A DNA stretch of 64,000 nucleotides, taken from the NCBI GenBank assembly GCA_002189035.1, contig NEEC01000017.1, positions 682,001 through 746,000 on the forward strand, read 5' to 3'. Under the pieces are notes generated by a model. It was given only the letters and a program-made list of their open reading frames with translations, searched no databases and was not told the DNA's origin. Source of the stretch: Utricularia gibba (Eukaryota; Streptophyta; Magnoliopsida; Lamiales; Lentibulariaceae). Each line of letters opens with the position of its first letter. Within the stretch, counting starts at the first letter, position 1. The translations under genes and the position numbers were made by a program. Positions 1 through 12,778 of the stretch are shown here, piece by piece.

Positions 1-1288
1 CTCAACAGCGCTCTTAAACTTGTGTGGTGCTTCTCCAAGCACTTGGGCATCCCATCCCCGCTTTACAATATCCCAATCATTCTGGAAAATGAAGACCATC
101 AGTATATGCATAACCAACTGAGAATGGATTTCAGCAGGACGACCCAGCCCAGTTATCCCAAGTAACATAACTATATATACAAAGAGGACGTACTTCATAT
201 CTGTCCATAGTCACATACATACGCCCACCACCAGAGGCAATGCGCGCATCTATGCCTTTTTCACGCAGTGCTGCGAGATCATTCTCTAGGGTTTCAACAA
301 AGCCTACGCTTGATCCATCCAAGACATCACGTCCATCCGTAAGAATGTGTACCCTGATCCTTTTAGCACCATTGGCACTAGCACCTTTAAGTAACAACTG
401 AAGCAAGTAATAAGAAGTGAATAAGTAACAAAAGGTATAAAGAGGAAAAAATCACTGGTCCTCAATGATTGAGCAGCAGAATAGGTCATCAAGTAAAAGT
501 TTAAAACCTGTATCTGATCGAGTCTAGAGTGAACACCTCCATCACTTAACAAGCCAATGAGATGCAATGTTCCAGTTTCAAAGCTTTCCTTTATGTACTT
601 GAAACCTTCGCCTTCAAAAAGTTTACCGGTTTCTAGAGCAATATCAACAAGCTTTGCACTGTAGTACAAACATGGATAAGAAAACAAGTTAACGCATCAT
701 ACTTCAGAGAGGATATATCTTTTGCGTGTCATATGCATCAGCAAGTCACTGAGTCAGCAAAATGATGGCAAAAGAGAACCCCCACCAAGCGTTCCAATGG
801 AATCACAGAAATGTAAGTTCCAATTTAAAGATTTAGCCCTTTAACTAATAAACCAGTGGAACGAATCACACAAACAAATAATTTAATTATTTTTTAAAAG
901 GACATAAACAAAGCTCACCCTTGGGCATAAATCCTGCCTGCACCAAGGGCATTGTGACCGACCTCACTGTTGCCCATATCATCATCCGTGGGCAACCCAA
1001 CGGCCTTACCATGAGCCTTCACCAGTCTCCATGTCTCAGGAGCACCCTTATCATTTCCCCAACAAATATTCAGTAAATTTACATTTTCAATGGTATTAAA
1101 AAAAATTCAACGAAAGCAAAGATTACATTTTTAAGCGAATCCATGGTAGGTGTTTGAGCTACATGGATGCAATTGTACTGATCGGGTGTAGCCTCCCCCC
1201 AACCATCCAAAACAACCAATGCTATCACCTTCCCCTTGGGGAGTTTAGGATGATCCTCCAATTTCCATGCGACTCCAGCGGTACCCAT
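1..1288 (-). CDS. 2,3-bisphosphoglycerate-independent phosphoglycerate mutase, N-terminal part (cut by window edge)
   Basis: Glycolytic and gluconeogenic enzyme interconverting 3- and 2-phosphoglycerate in the cytosol; a metal-dependent member of the alkaline phosphatase fold. Five coding exons read leftward: 1288-1127, 1046-919, 658-508, 397-194 and 81 to the edge, with all phases agreeing. The start gives [20 protein letters not shown], the usual N-terminus of plant iPGAM. VVLDGWG near residue 26 holds the metal-binding Asp, and [17 protein letters not shown] holds the catalytic Ser of the phosphoserine intermediate. [17 protein letters not shown] and [11 protein letters not shown] are further family signatures. 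About 240 of the usual 560 residues are present; the rest lies left of position 1. No defect is visible. Confidence 0.95.
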
Positions 1289-3722
1289 CTCAATCTACCG
1301 TCAAACCCGATACACGAATCGTCAGTAATCCAAACGCAATCAGCAGCATATTCAGCAATCCTGAATCTCATAAAGAACACTAACCCACCGTAAACAATCG
1401 GCGACGGCGCAGCTGAGAAGAACCTGGAAATTGACCAACAATTGCGCCTACCAGACGCAGATGATATTACTGCTGGCCGTTGGGCGTGGGGTGTGACCAG
1501 TGACCACAGAATTAATTAAAAAAAACAATAAATTAATTATCCAATGGCACTTCCGTGTACAAAACCAATATCACGTGTTTAATTCCCATTTTGTTTAAAA
1601 TATTGTATTTAATTTACATTAATATAATTGATTCCCATTATTTAATGTAACATTCATATTAATCTTCAAAATTCGAAATTAATTTCAAATATTTTTTAAT
1701 TCATACATAAATGATTCCCATAATTTGAATTTTAAATATAATTTATCTTCATTTTTTAAAAACCGAATCTGTCAGGTTTCTATTGTTTTAGTATATAAAA
1801 AATTGAGATTTAAATTAAAGTAATATTATGTATATTATTTTTCAAATGATCAAATTGATGATCATATTCAAATTCTAATTTTTCAAAATGGTCATCCCAT
1901 ATTGATGCAAAGGTGATTTATGGTTTTCACTACATATAATAGATACTATATATAAGTTTTGTGTGTTCGAATTCAAGATATGTTTCTTATGTTCTTAAAT
2001 TAAACCATATCTTCGTATATTATTTGTTTCCTACATAATATCTTTTAAATTATAATAATTCATACTTCCAACAACATGCTGTTTCAAAGTTTATTCCAAA
2101 ACCATTGCATCGAATCATGAAAGACTAGTGGTACGATGAACCCTTGGTTGGTGTGATGTATGTATAGGGCCGTTGAGCTTCTTCAAATATTTGGGTCCGG
2201 TGAACTAATTTGTACTGGACTATGGGCCCAGCCCAAGAAGCATCTATTTTCTTCTTTTAAAAAATAAATAATATATATAATAATAATATTATTATATAAA
2301 TAGTTCAATTTTTGGTATAATGTTTTTTTTATTTTCTATATTAATCTAGTCTTTAGAGAATATTCTAGCACTAAGTAATTCGATAAAAGAATATGCCCAC
2401 GATACATCATCTCGAGACAAAACCTTGAACATGTGTTGTTTGCTTTAGGATCAATCAAACATCCAAAAAAATGTGAAAATACGAGAAAATAAGAAAAAAA
2501 TTCAATCCATACAAATATTGAATAAAAATAATATTTATTCTTTAATTAATAGAGACTTGAAAATAACGAAAACAACATGAATAGTACTATGATATTATTA
2601 AGGTTGATTTTTTTGTGATAAAGAGATTTATCATTTTGTTATAAAGAGCGTCGAATATTATTAAAATTGGGCATACGCATATTTTTTTATTAATGCATAT
2701 GTTATATCTTTGATCAAAAATTTTAATTTATTCATTATAGTAACTTATTTTTGAAAAAAAAATAATAGATTTGTAATTTATGTTGACCTTGATAAATTTA
2801 ATTCTTTTTTTCTTTGGGCATCCAATTGTATAATTCAATTCATTTCTCTATGATTTCGATTTCTTTTTTTCTTTTTTTTGTAATTTCGATTTATTTTAAT
2901 TTAATAAATGTTATGATATACACTGTATTGGAATTATATTTTATATTTTATTAATTTTAATTTAATAATATGATTAAAAAAGGGGGTAAAAAGAAGAGAT
3001 AAAAATTGAAATCTGTATTTATCACCCTCGGTAGCTGTAGCGTGAACCATTTCTGAATCGCAGATACTTCACCCAACACATTTACCTTCGGATTTTGCAT
3101 TCTGCTGCCGCTGCTGAAGAGGAATTCGGGAATTTGGTTTCTATACTTTTCTTTGGAACGATTTCCGATTTCTTTGTATTTGAATGCTTGAGTTGTGATT
3201 GATGACTCGGTGGTTTGGGTTCCGGATAGTGATTTTCTGTTTGTGGACTACTGGAAATCGAGCGTGGGATCGTTTGGATTACTAACCCCTCATTTAAGAT
3301 TTCTCCTGTTTTGACTGAATCTAGTAGGTTCTAAGGCGTATGTTTTTAAGTTGTGCGCATGTACCAATTGCTGCTTGATCAGCTTCTTATTTTGATGGGG
3401 ATTCGTTGAACAAATCAGTTTCTCGAAAGTTTGGGGTTTCTGGCTTTGTTTGCATGAGAATCCTTTTGTGCATCATGTGGTTTTCGCTTGCTAGAAAAGC
3501 TCCTGGTATGTAGGTTACCCTCTTTCGGATGGGTGGAAATTAGCTTTTTTTTACATTCTGTGCACTGTATTTCTCATTTTAAAAAAATCTTTTGTGTTGT
3601 TCACCTAATTTACATGGTTTTCTTGGTTCGCTGCAGATTGGTATTTTAGATTCGTCATTATTTAATATAACCCTGTCGTAGCACTTCCGAGATATCAATA
3701 TATGGGCTGAAGCGTGCTGTTC
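1289..3722. other. AT-rich divergent intergenic region plus 5' leader of the WD40 gene
   Basis: About 2.4 kb between two divergent starts. Roughly 1500-2980 is strongly AT-rich with no ORF or conserved motif I can support. From about 3030 the base composition becomes balanced, and a leader with probable introns (for example an acceptor near 3636) runs to the WD40 gene start. It probably holds both promoters. Confidence 0.5.
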
Positions 3723-6456
3723 ATGGGAGGTGTAGAGGATGATGAACCACCCTCAAAACGTGTGAAAGTATCACAGACCATACCGCAGGGCAGCTCATTG
3801 ATTGACTCGATGGCTCGGTTGCTAGCCTCCCAGGAGGCTGATGAGGTTCTTGGCTCAAAAGGTGTTATAAAGAAAGGTGAACTTGTACGCATTATAGTGG
3901 ACGCATTGTATTCTCTTGGCTATTCCAAGTCTGCAGCTCTACTTGAGGAAGAGTCGGGAATACCTTTGCACTTCTCTCCCGTAGGCTCGTTCATGCAACA
4001 AATACTTGATGGTAAATGGGATGAGAGTGTTGCAACACTGCATGAGTTCGGCCTCATGGATGATGAAATCGTCAAAATGGTTTCGTTTGCTATTTTTAAA
4101 CAGAAATTCTTGGAACTTTTAGATGATAAAAGAATCATGGATGCTTTGAATACCCTAAGGCATGAGATCATCCCCCTCTGTGTTAATAGTGACAGAGTTC
4201 GGGAGCTGTCATATTCCATTTTATCTCAATCCGATAACATCAATGAAGGAATTTCCCTGGAGACAAGGCTGAAATCTCGTAAAAAGTTACTTGACGAGAT
4301 TCAGAAGTTACTTCCTCCAACAGTGATAATTCCAGAAAATCGATTGGTTCATCTGGTTGAACAGGCTCTGGGCTTGCAAAAGGATGCTTGTAGGTTCCAC
4401 AACTCCTCAATTGGTGAAATGTCATTGCTCACTGATCATCAGTGTGGTAGAGATCATATTCCTAGCCAGACATTGCAGGTAGTGCATTTTATTTCAACAA
4501 CCACAAGGTGCTTCTGATTTCATGGATTTCTCTACATTCCATGTCATGAATTCTCGTCTATCACATGTTTGTTTCCAAATCCTCCCTTCAGATATTTTTG
4601 AGATCATTTTAGTTCTCTTTTAAGCCTCTACGACAGTGGTTATAGGGTTTGAGGCTTTTCTTGTGCCATAAATGGTATTCAGGCGCTTCAATAACCGTTC
4701 GCCTGGAATTGATGTCTTGATCATGAATAGTTGCTTTGTTGTTGATTATGTATGGCACTTATTATGTCTAAAATCCCTATGACTACACTGTCTGTGTTTT
4801 TGGTTGATGTAATCATGTTTCTGTGATCGTGATGTTTTCAGATTCTACACGATCACAATGATGAAGTCTGGTTTTTGCAATTTTCTCACAATGGGAAGTA
4901 CTTGGCTTCATCATCTGGAGACTGCCTTGTGATCATATGGGAGGTATCGCTTTTTTGTTTTTCCGATCATGTTATGCATTAAAAATTGAAGTATATTTCA
5001 TATGCGTCTGCCAACATTTGTTACTTTTCTTTTGAAACATTGCGAGAAAGCCCAGAAATGTATCCTATTTTGAAGAGTGGTATATTCAAAATGTCTCGTA
5101 CTTTTGGTTAGAAAATGCTGAAATATGAACATTGTTATTGAAAAAGGTTTTTTATGATTCTGATTTTTCACTGAGTGCAGCTCAAGCATATTCTGAACCT
5201 TCGTTGATTTCATTATGCATCATGTACTGTCTCATAGTGTGCCGCCCTGACTGTTTTTCTGTTTTTCAGCTTATGGTTGATGGTCGACTGTGCATGAAAC
5301 ATAGATTATCCGGTCACCTGAAGCCTGTCTCTTATATTTCATGGAGCCCAGATGATCTTCAGATTCTTACATGTGGGGAAGAAGAGATGGTGAGGCGATG
5401 GGATATTGTTTCTGGCGAATGCCTCCAGGCATATGAGAAAAATGGTCTTGGTTTTGTCTCTTGTGGATGGGCTTCGAATGGAAAGAATGTTTTTACTGGT
5501 GTTACTGATAAGAGCATCTGCATGTGGGACTTGGAAGGAAAAGAGGTGGATTGTTGGAAAGGGCCGAGGACCATTAGGATTGCAGACATGGGAATTGCTA
5601 ATAATGGAAAAGATCTAGTAACAGTGTCTAAGGAGAACACGATATCATTGTTTGCATGGCAAACGAACTATGAGAAAATCATTGAAGAAGATGAAACAAT
5701 AACTTCATTTGCACTCTCGGAGGATGGAAAGCTTTTGCTTGTCAGCCTGTTGAACGAGGAACTTCATCTCTGGAATATAGATGGTTGTGCCAAGCTAATA
5801 TCAAAATACAGAGGTCATAAGCGCTCTCGCTTTGTTGTTCGATCTTGTTTTGGTGGTCTAGATCAATCATTTATTGCCAGCGGGAGTGAGGACTCTCAGG
5901 TCATCTTTTCATTTTTGTATTATGAAACAGTGATTTTTTTTTGTTTTTTGCCATCTCCCTTTGATTTCCACTTCTTTTGGTTCTTTCATTCATAATTGCT
6001 TGAAGTTGTCCAGTAAATGAATCTTGGTAATATACAACAGTTAATTTTTAATGCTGCATGGTTGAGCACCACCAGTACCTACAAGGTTGGTGTTCACCAA
6101 GCTATTCTATGAGCTGACATTTTGAAACTTTGCTAACTGAAGGTCTTATAGCCACTTTGCCATGTTTTGTGTGAGCATATTCACGTACTCGATGTCATCT
6201 TGTTGGCTTTATTCCAATGTGTTTTGAATGCAATGTCTAGGTTTACATATGGCATCGACTCTCCGGGGAGCTGATTTTGAAACTTGCCGGGCATTCTGGG
6301 GCTGTTAACTGCGTAAGCTGGAATCCAGCCAACCCTCACATGCTGGCTTCTGCAAGTGATGACCGCACGATACGCATATGGGGATTGAGCCGCGCAAGTA
6401 ATTCCAATGGCAATGCAAGTCATAGCAATGGCATCCTCGGCAATGGTAACACCTGA
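3723..6456 (+). CDS. WDR26-type LisH-CTLH-WD40 repeat protein
   Basis: Plant homolog of WDR26, a substrate-recruiting or scaffold subunit of the CTLH/GID-type E3 ubiquitin ligase assembly. Exons 3723-4478, 4842-4943, 5270-5899 and 6241-6456 join in phase 0 to give 567 residues, typical for the family. I chose the second Met (MGGVEDDEP) over the one at 3714 because it is the family N-terminus. A LisH motif ([25 protein letters not shown]) and CTLH region lie at about residues 60-150. WD40 repeats run from about 255 to 550, with clear WD/WE endings such as [24 protein letters not shown] and TIRIWGL. The C-terminus ends with a Ser/Asn/Gly-rich tail. It is the left partner of a closely spaced tandem gene 525 bp downstream. 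Confidence 0.93.
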
Positions 6457-6980
6457 AACTCAGCAAGGTCTCCCACCACGATTCTCTGGAAATCATGCTC
6501 TCTCCTTCCCTCCCTGTAAATTATCTTTTATTTGTGGAGTAGTAGTATTCATGGGAAGCAAGAACGTGAACTTGTGTATGCTTTCATAACAAACAATTCA
6601 TGCTGCTGCCTTCCCAGTCACACGGTAAATGCCCATCCATTTCTTTCCACAATGCCTAGCAGCTGCACTTCATGCTTGTGTGTTCCATTGTTGCCGGGTT
6701 CAAGCTAGAAATAGAAAGTATGCCGATCCATCTGCATGTCTGGTTTTTTTCACATTGTGTTTTTCCTGGCGAGAAGCAAGAGCCATACCAGATGAAGCCA
6801 TGGATGGACAGGAATGTTCAACTGTTTCCTAGGGATCACCTCACCTTAAGATGGTGTTATAAAGCACCGGAGGGGGCATTCAACTTGCGTATTGTAATTC
6901 TCGCGTTTGATGTATATTTTCTGGTACGCGGTGTGGAATACCGAAATACCAACCTTGTCTTCTTCCTCTTTGGTCCACCC

Positions 6981-8431
6981 ATGGATGCAAGTGCATTCTC
7001 CGAGTCCAGGAATGGAGATCTAGTTCAAGATCCCTTGCCCAACGCCTGTTTCAGGTTCCTGCTGACTGCGACTTTGATTCTGATTCTGAATGCCCATGTG
7101 GGAGATGCCTTCGCCGCTTCCGATCGCAGCCCGATTTCACAATTCATCGGCGTTGCCGATATCGAAGCCCAGGTACACGCCGGAGTCGGCGTCAGAACCG
7201 CGAATGTGTCCGAATGCGCCGCCGATGGGCCCATCGATTGTCGTGACCCCGAAATTTCGACATTGTTGATGAGGGCTGCGATGAGCAAGTTCAAAGATGT
7301 GCATTTTTCCAAGTTCGGGAAGGCGGTTCCCGGAGATAACGATACTTCTTGCCACATGGCTTGGCGCTTCAGACCCAAAAAGGGGAAGGGGGAAGTTGAA
7401 GACCCTAATGCGCTATACAAAGATTACAGAAGCTTTGTCGTCGTGAAGCATGAGAACTGCTCCGTGACGGTTCTCAGCATTGGGGATTATCACTCCGGCG
7501 GAAATGCTAGAAAGCGTAGGAATAAAGAGGATGCGCGGGAAGCCGTGGATGAGCTTCTTCCGGTTGTGGAAACGGAGGAATCGTTTGTTGGTGGTAAGTA
7601 TTTGGTTTACTTCGGAGGTGGGGATAGATGCAAGAGCATGAATCAGTATCTGTGGAGTTTTTCATGTATGCTTGGTGAAGCGCAGTATCTGAATAGGACT
7701 CTGGTTATGGATGTCTCTGTTTGCTTATCCAAAATGTATACTTCCTCTAGAGTAGACGAGGAAGGCAAAGATTTCAGGTACTACTTCGATTTCCAACACT
7801 TGAAGCACTTGATGCCGGTGCTAGATCAAAACCAGTTTTGGATGGAATGGGGGAGATGGCAGGAGAAACATGGACTCACTCTCCATCTTGTAGAGGATTT
7901 TAGGGAGTCACCATTGAAGCTGGCTGAGATTAACCACACTTTGATTATGAGGAAGTTTGGGTCTGTAGAGCCGGACAATTACTGGTACCAAGTTTGTGAA
8001 GAAGAAACAGGATCTGTAATTGAAAGGCCGTGGCATATGCTGAAGAGGTCGAGGAGGTTGAAGGAAATTGCCTCAGCTATTGCAGGAAGAATGGGATTCG
8101 ATTTCGATGCCCTTCATGTGAAGAGAGGGAGCAACCTCAATCTCGTGCTCTGGTTGATGCTCTGGGAGACAAAGTTGAACAAGGAAGGACACTTTACATA
8201 GCTGCAAATCACCAAGATCTGTCCTTGTTTGGTCCTCTCAAAGAAATATACTCACTCCACTTTCTCGATGAATTCAAAGATTTGTGGGACTCTAAAAGTG
8301 ATTGGTCTTATGAAACGAAGAAGCTCAACCATGGGATTGCAGTGGAATTTGATGGCTACATGCGAGACTCTGTTGACAGAGAACTGTTCATGTTGGGAAA
8401 AAAGCAGATTGAGTCTGGACAAGCAACGTAG
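6981..8431 (+). CDS. SUB1-like O-fucosyltransferase-family protein with an apparent -1 frameshift
   Basis: Single-exon gene resembling the plant family of Arabidopsis SUB1 (SHORT UNDER BLUE LIGHT 1) and the related putative calcium-binding, O-fucosyltransferase-like proteins. Start at the Met of MDASAFSESRNGDLVQ. A hydrophobic segment at about residues 24-45 (FRFLLTATLILILNAHVG) suggests a type II membrane or secreted protein. Family blocks follow: CHMAWRFRPKKGKGE, YKDYRSFVVVKHENC, YLVYFGGGDRCKSMNQYLW, FDALHVKRG. At 8127-8129 (GGG) the frame breaks. The frame one base over continues with ALVDALGDKVEQGRTLYIA and SLHFLDEFKDLW to a stop at 8431. One additional G would join both parts seamlessly. 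The C-terminus is shorter than I expect for the family. Role in light signalling is known for SUB1 only; here it is inference. Confidence 0.75.
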
Positions 8432-8891
8432 ATGGATCTTGGAGGTGTTGGTGTTTGATACATGATTCTCCATGACGGCAAGCATTTGTACAGGAGATAC
8501 TACTCAATGTGATGTTTCTGTTCTTGTACATTTGGTAGACAGCATTCCCTAGGTAGTTAACCTCTACATTCATCTCCCTCCTCATGAATGCAGCGTTCTT
8601 CATTCACCCAGGACATTAAAATCGCACCCCAATGCGGGAGCTTAGTGGTTGAATCCATATCTTTCAGTTTGTGGGTTACAGTTGCGATTCTAAGCAACTG
8701 GAGGAGAGAATGCAAGCTCAGGAAAGGAAAAATGCAAAGCTTTATGCATACAGACATAGTGATAGCTTCCTCCAGCAACAGATCTACCGTATCCCAGTCG
8801 AAGGCGTGTGTGTGTATATATGTATAGGAGAATGGAGTACAGTCCACACTCAACTCTTCTCTCACAGTCGAAGCCCTCAACACTTGGTAAC
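8432..8891. other. convergent 3' region between the SUB1-like and COL genes
   Basis: The two genes end tail to tail about 460 bp apart. A short TG/TA microsatellite lies at 8805-8824. Both 3' UTRs probably lie here; no other feature is supported. Confidence 0.4.
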
Positions 8892-10452
8892 TTAGCTGCT
8901 CCGAGTTTCCTCCAATGGATCGAAATCATATGCATCCCCAGCCTTGACAAAGCGTCCCTTGACGCGCCTCCTTACATCTGCCATTGCTTTGCGAGATGCA
9001 TATCTTACTTTCTTCTCAAATCTGCACAGCATCAAGTGGAAGGTCTCAGAAAGTTATAGAACCGTGCACCATCTTAGCTTAGTGAAGTTGGAGAGCAACT
9101 TGATACCCCACCCCTATAAGGTGAAAGGATCTTACTTTCTAGCTTTCTTCTTCTCCTTGTAGCGCATGACAGCATCAGTCCTGCTGGAGGAGGGCATGGA
9201 ATTTTCATGGGTTGGGGGAAGCCATTGCGGCGCACCCACGGCTGGCATTGAGGACACTCCACAGTCATGGTGATCTCCACCAGTGATGCCAGAAAAGGAG
9301 ATGCTTGAATGCTGTCTTCCTAAAAATAAGTTGGGTTCTGTTTTACAGCTGATGATTGAATCAGCAGATGCTGCTGTGCTGCATTCTGGCCGCAGCCGCA
9401 TCCCGCCTTCAGAAGAAACCTAAGCAGAAGAACCAGGCTTGTTATCTCATCTTTGGCCACTGAGTTTCCATATGAAGGCAAGTGTAATGAGGACTAGAAA
9501 CAGCAAAACTATACCTCGGCTGCAGGAGTGACATCCTGACAATTGAACCCAGACATGTACTTTGGACCAAAGAGTCCATCAATATCATCATCATTGAAAA
9601 ACTCTTCAGGATTATTCAGCGCTGTATCAAGAAATGCATCATAGTTTTCAATGCTTGCGTCAACCTCATCCATATTAAAATCATCACAGAAACCAGATAA
9701 CTCCTTTTCTCCTGATGTAAATGCCTGCAGGACAAGAGCTTCACCATAAACTCTTTGCACAGATCAGTGAATCAAATGTAGCCAAGCATGCATTAGCTCA
9801 AATACAGTAATGTTGTCAAAACAGGGGTGGGAAAAAAGAAAGAAGCTTCATTTCATTGTTCAAAAAAACTAAATAGCTGCTGAGGCATCAAACATCAGAG
9901 TACCTTGGGGGTAATAGAGCTGTAAGAAGCAAGGTTATCCACATTGTCCAACCAAAAAGATGCACTATCCATATCATTGAGTGAAGTACCGGGTTCCACA
10001 AAGTTGGAAGCATTTTCAGGTTTATCATTTCCTTGAGACTCTTGGAGATCGCTGGGCTTGTCACCATTGCTCGTTGATCCCATGCCATTCTCACAAACAG
10101 AATCTCCAACAGAACGAAGATCTACTAGAAAGGACACCATTGCAGAAGGTTCTGAAACTGAGGGGCAGCCAGAATAGCACCGTATAGCCTCCCTCTTATG
10201 TGAAGATGTTTTACCAGAGCCCGCATGCACCAACCAATCACAATTTTGGCAGAGAGACATACTTTCATCAAAGCACCTTAAAAAAGCAGGCTGTGAACTG
10301 CATCTTCCGCAAATCAGTGTTCTTGAGTGGCGTTTTGACAAAGCATTGGCAGAATGAACATTGTGGTCGCAGGACAAACATAAGCTAGCCATGTCTGACC
10401 GGCAGTAAACAACTGATACTCCCTCCCCACAAAATTCACAGAGGTATCCCAT
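8892..10452 (-). CDS. CONSTANS-like B-box/CCT zinc-finger protein, COL9/COL10 type
   Basis: Nuclear transcriptional regulator of the B-box family; close relatives act in photoperiodic flowering and light responses. Exons 10452-9904, 9724-9515, 9419-9136 and 9021-8892 join in phase to give 390 residues. The start is placed at [10 protein letters not shown], as in COL9, not at the upstream Met at 10491. B-box 1 (residues 1-45) has [32 protein letters not shown]-box 2 follows with [13 protein letters not shown] and CQNCDWLVH. An acidic middle region ([14 protein letters not shown]) precedes the CCT domain, which is split by the last intron: [11 protein letters not shown] then [19 protein letters not shown] and VKGRFVKAG. 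The last exon ends in [13 protein letters not shown] long 5' leader lies right of the start. Confidence 0.93.
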
Positions 10453-11619
10453 GAATTCAAGTGCCCGAGGGATGCTTCCCCAGCAAATCAAACGGAGAGG
10501 CTAACGGTGATCTTACTGTACAAAATGCGATGTTACTTTTGCAGTACTAGAGCTGAATATGATTAGATAACATTGCATCCATATCATCACCAACGAAAGT
10601 GCAAGTAAAACATCGCATATACGAGTAAAGGCATCCATGGAACCTGCTGCATCATTCAATATCGAAGTAAAGAGCTACCAAAAACAGAAGAAACAAAGAG
10701 AATGGCAAAAATGGAGATTGGGAACTTTCCAGTCAGAACTAAAATACCAGAAAACGCGTTTGAGGTATTTTATTTCCCTTGCCATCCCCTGACATAAATA
10801 CAGGAAATTTCAAGAACTGGTTTTTTATAGCTAGTTGGCTACGTATCACCAATTCCAATACATCACGATAAGAAAACCGAAGCTGTCAGGGGCAGCCCAC
10901 CGAAAAGGATAAGTCCGGGGCAGAACCCCACCCAGAAAATTTTCATAAAATTCACCCCAAAACTCCAACTTCAGCTAATCGGATGCAGGATAGATAGCGT
11001 CCTATTCGTATTAAGAACACGGGAAGGGGAAGGATATGACCTGATTCAGAATACAGCAGGTACTACAGGGAGAAGAAAAGGGCATGAGAAGCTAGCTCAT
11101 CGCCTTCCGTGTTCAGCTGGGGTGGATGATGGACAACCCAAGCATCTGGTGGCGTTTGCAGATGAGATTTGGTGCACCGGTGTCAGTGTTTCGTTAAGCT
11201 TTTTCGAGAAAGGCAAGAGAAATCACCCCACTCATTAGCGGTTGAAATGCCCACCTGGACTTGAACTGTTAGTTATTTTGCAAAGAGCGACGCTGACCTG
11301 GCTCTTCATTCCTCACTTTTTGCCAAGTGATCGGACTCCGGCCCGTCGGAATTCGGCTCAGGCCGATATTAATTCAACCCCATTTAAGTAGGATTTAATT
11401 CTCATCAAAATACGAATTTGACGTCATAATTAACTGTATTTATTAAATGAGTTTTGATCTTTTTTGTATTTATTTTATTAATTAAAATAGAATATATTTC
11501 ATTCCAAATAAATGAAACTTTTTATCCGAATTTCACATCTGCAGTTTGCCGACTCAACGAGATGCATGGATCGCATTTGCATCGCAGGGCGGAGGAAGGG
11601 CCCGGCGCTGCTCGCTCAT
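10453..11619. other. 5' leader/promoter of the COL gene and 3' flank of the plastid-type gene
   Basis: About 1.17 kb. 10500-11240 has balanced composition and likely holds non-coding leader exons and an intron of the COL gene, as is common for COL9-type genes. 11380-11530 is AT-rich. No coding potential beyond short unsupported ORFs. Confidence 0.4.
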
Positions 11620-12158
11620 TCATCGGACAGGGACCTTGATCCAGCCATTCGCGAAAGCGATCGCTAGAATGACGAAGGGAGTCGACATCCCGAAGATTAT
11701 GATGTAAGGAAGCGGGGTCTTCATCGGATTCTCCCCCTCCCGCTCACCCGCCGTTTGCCAGTACCTGCATCGCATGGTTTCACACACATCTGGGAGGAGG
11801 ATCGGAGCGAATGAACCCTAGAAACTCAAGAGAATAGTAGCGAGTGTTTTACTGTTGGGGCTCCTCCTCCTTGGTGATGAACTTCCTCTTCTTTTTCCCA
11901 GATCTGCTGAGCTCCCCCAGGTCTCCTCCCCCTTCCCCTACAACAGGGGTCAGTATTTATCTTGGAGCCAGGGCAGAAAGAAAGGGAATAATTGCAGACA
12001 AGCAAACCTAAATTCGCTGATACTGCGAAATGCCTTTTGGTAGCGCCAATAGGAGGAAATGACGCGACATCGATGGCCGCTGTTGGCCGTGGCGGTTTCT
12101 TGAAAACAGAACAGGCGAAGGCCCCAGTCGCTGATGCTGCTGCTGCTGCTGATGCCAT
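11620..12158 (-). CDS. small single-membrane-span protein, probably plastid-targeted
   Basis: Three exons, 12158-12008, 11937-11853 and 11764-11620, join in consistent phases (151, 85 and 145 nt) to 126 residues. Residues 1-45 are Ala/Ser/Thr-rich with few acids (MASAAAAASATGAFACSVFK), like a chloroplast transit peptide. A basic-acidic middle block reads KKKRKFITKEEEPQQYWQTA. A single hydrophobic span lies near the C-terminus (PYIIIFGMSTPFVILAIAFA), followed by NGWIKVPVR. The tail looks like a small thylakoid-type subunit, and I believe plant homologs exist, but I cannot name the complex. Candidates include a small subunit of the NDH or another photosynthetic complex; that is inference. It is divergent from ADA2, 620 bp away. 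Confidence 0.72.
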
Positions 12159-12778
12159 GAGAATGAGATGAAATTTGTCGCCGGAGGAAGAAGATGATGT
12201 TATTGGCTCCCAGCCGCCGACGCCTTATCCGTAGATTGATTGCAGGATGGAATTGCTGCCCTCTCGATTTCCTCTTGATTTTGCACTTTTTTATATCAAT
12301 AATATTTATTTGTTATATTTAGAAGGATAAACATTATGTAGTTATGCATTCTTTCGATTTAAGATATTACTTTTTTCATTTCTATTTAGGATATATTGGG
12401 TAAAAAAATATAAATATAAATTATGATATTATTTTATAAATTATTAATTTTATTGAGTTTTCTTTTTATAGTTTAATTAAGAAAATTATAATATTTAATT
12501 TTTTTACATATTTTAAGAATATATTTATATTACTATATTAATTTTAGAATTATTTAATTTAATAAATTGAATTTTATAACATAATTTTATAAAAAAAAAA
12601 TAATTGTAATATAAATAGTCCCTCATTGTTCATGATTTTGAGTTTTTGAATAACCAAGAAGCACATTTGGTTGTTTTCAGGAGTCGCTCCGCCGCTGCCC
12701 CGCGCCCTCTGACAATCACTCTCCTGCGCGGGAAAAGTCCGAGAACCGTTAGGCGGCAGCCTCCTTAATCACCGGTAG
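12159..12778. other. divergent promoter region between the plastid-type gene and ADA2
   Basis: The middle (about 12285-12630) is almost pure A/T; the flanks are GC-richer and probably carry the two 5' leaders. No further element supported. Confidence 0.4.

Noticed and set aside
6672-6980. Upstream extension of the SUB1-like frame
   Set aside because: The extra 103 residues look like leader sequence; MDASAFSES at 6981 is followed directly by the membrane segment and fits the family better.
7025-7420. 131-residue minus-strand ORF opposite the SUB1-like gene
   Set aside because: It is a shadow of the GC-rich coding sequence; no family resemblance.
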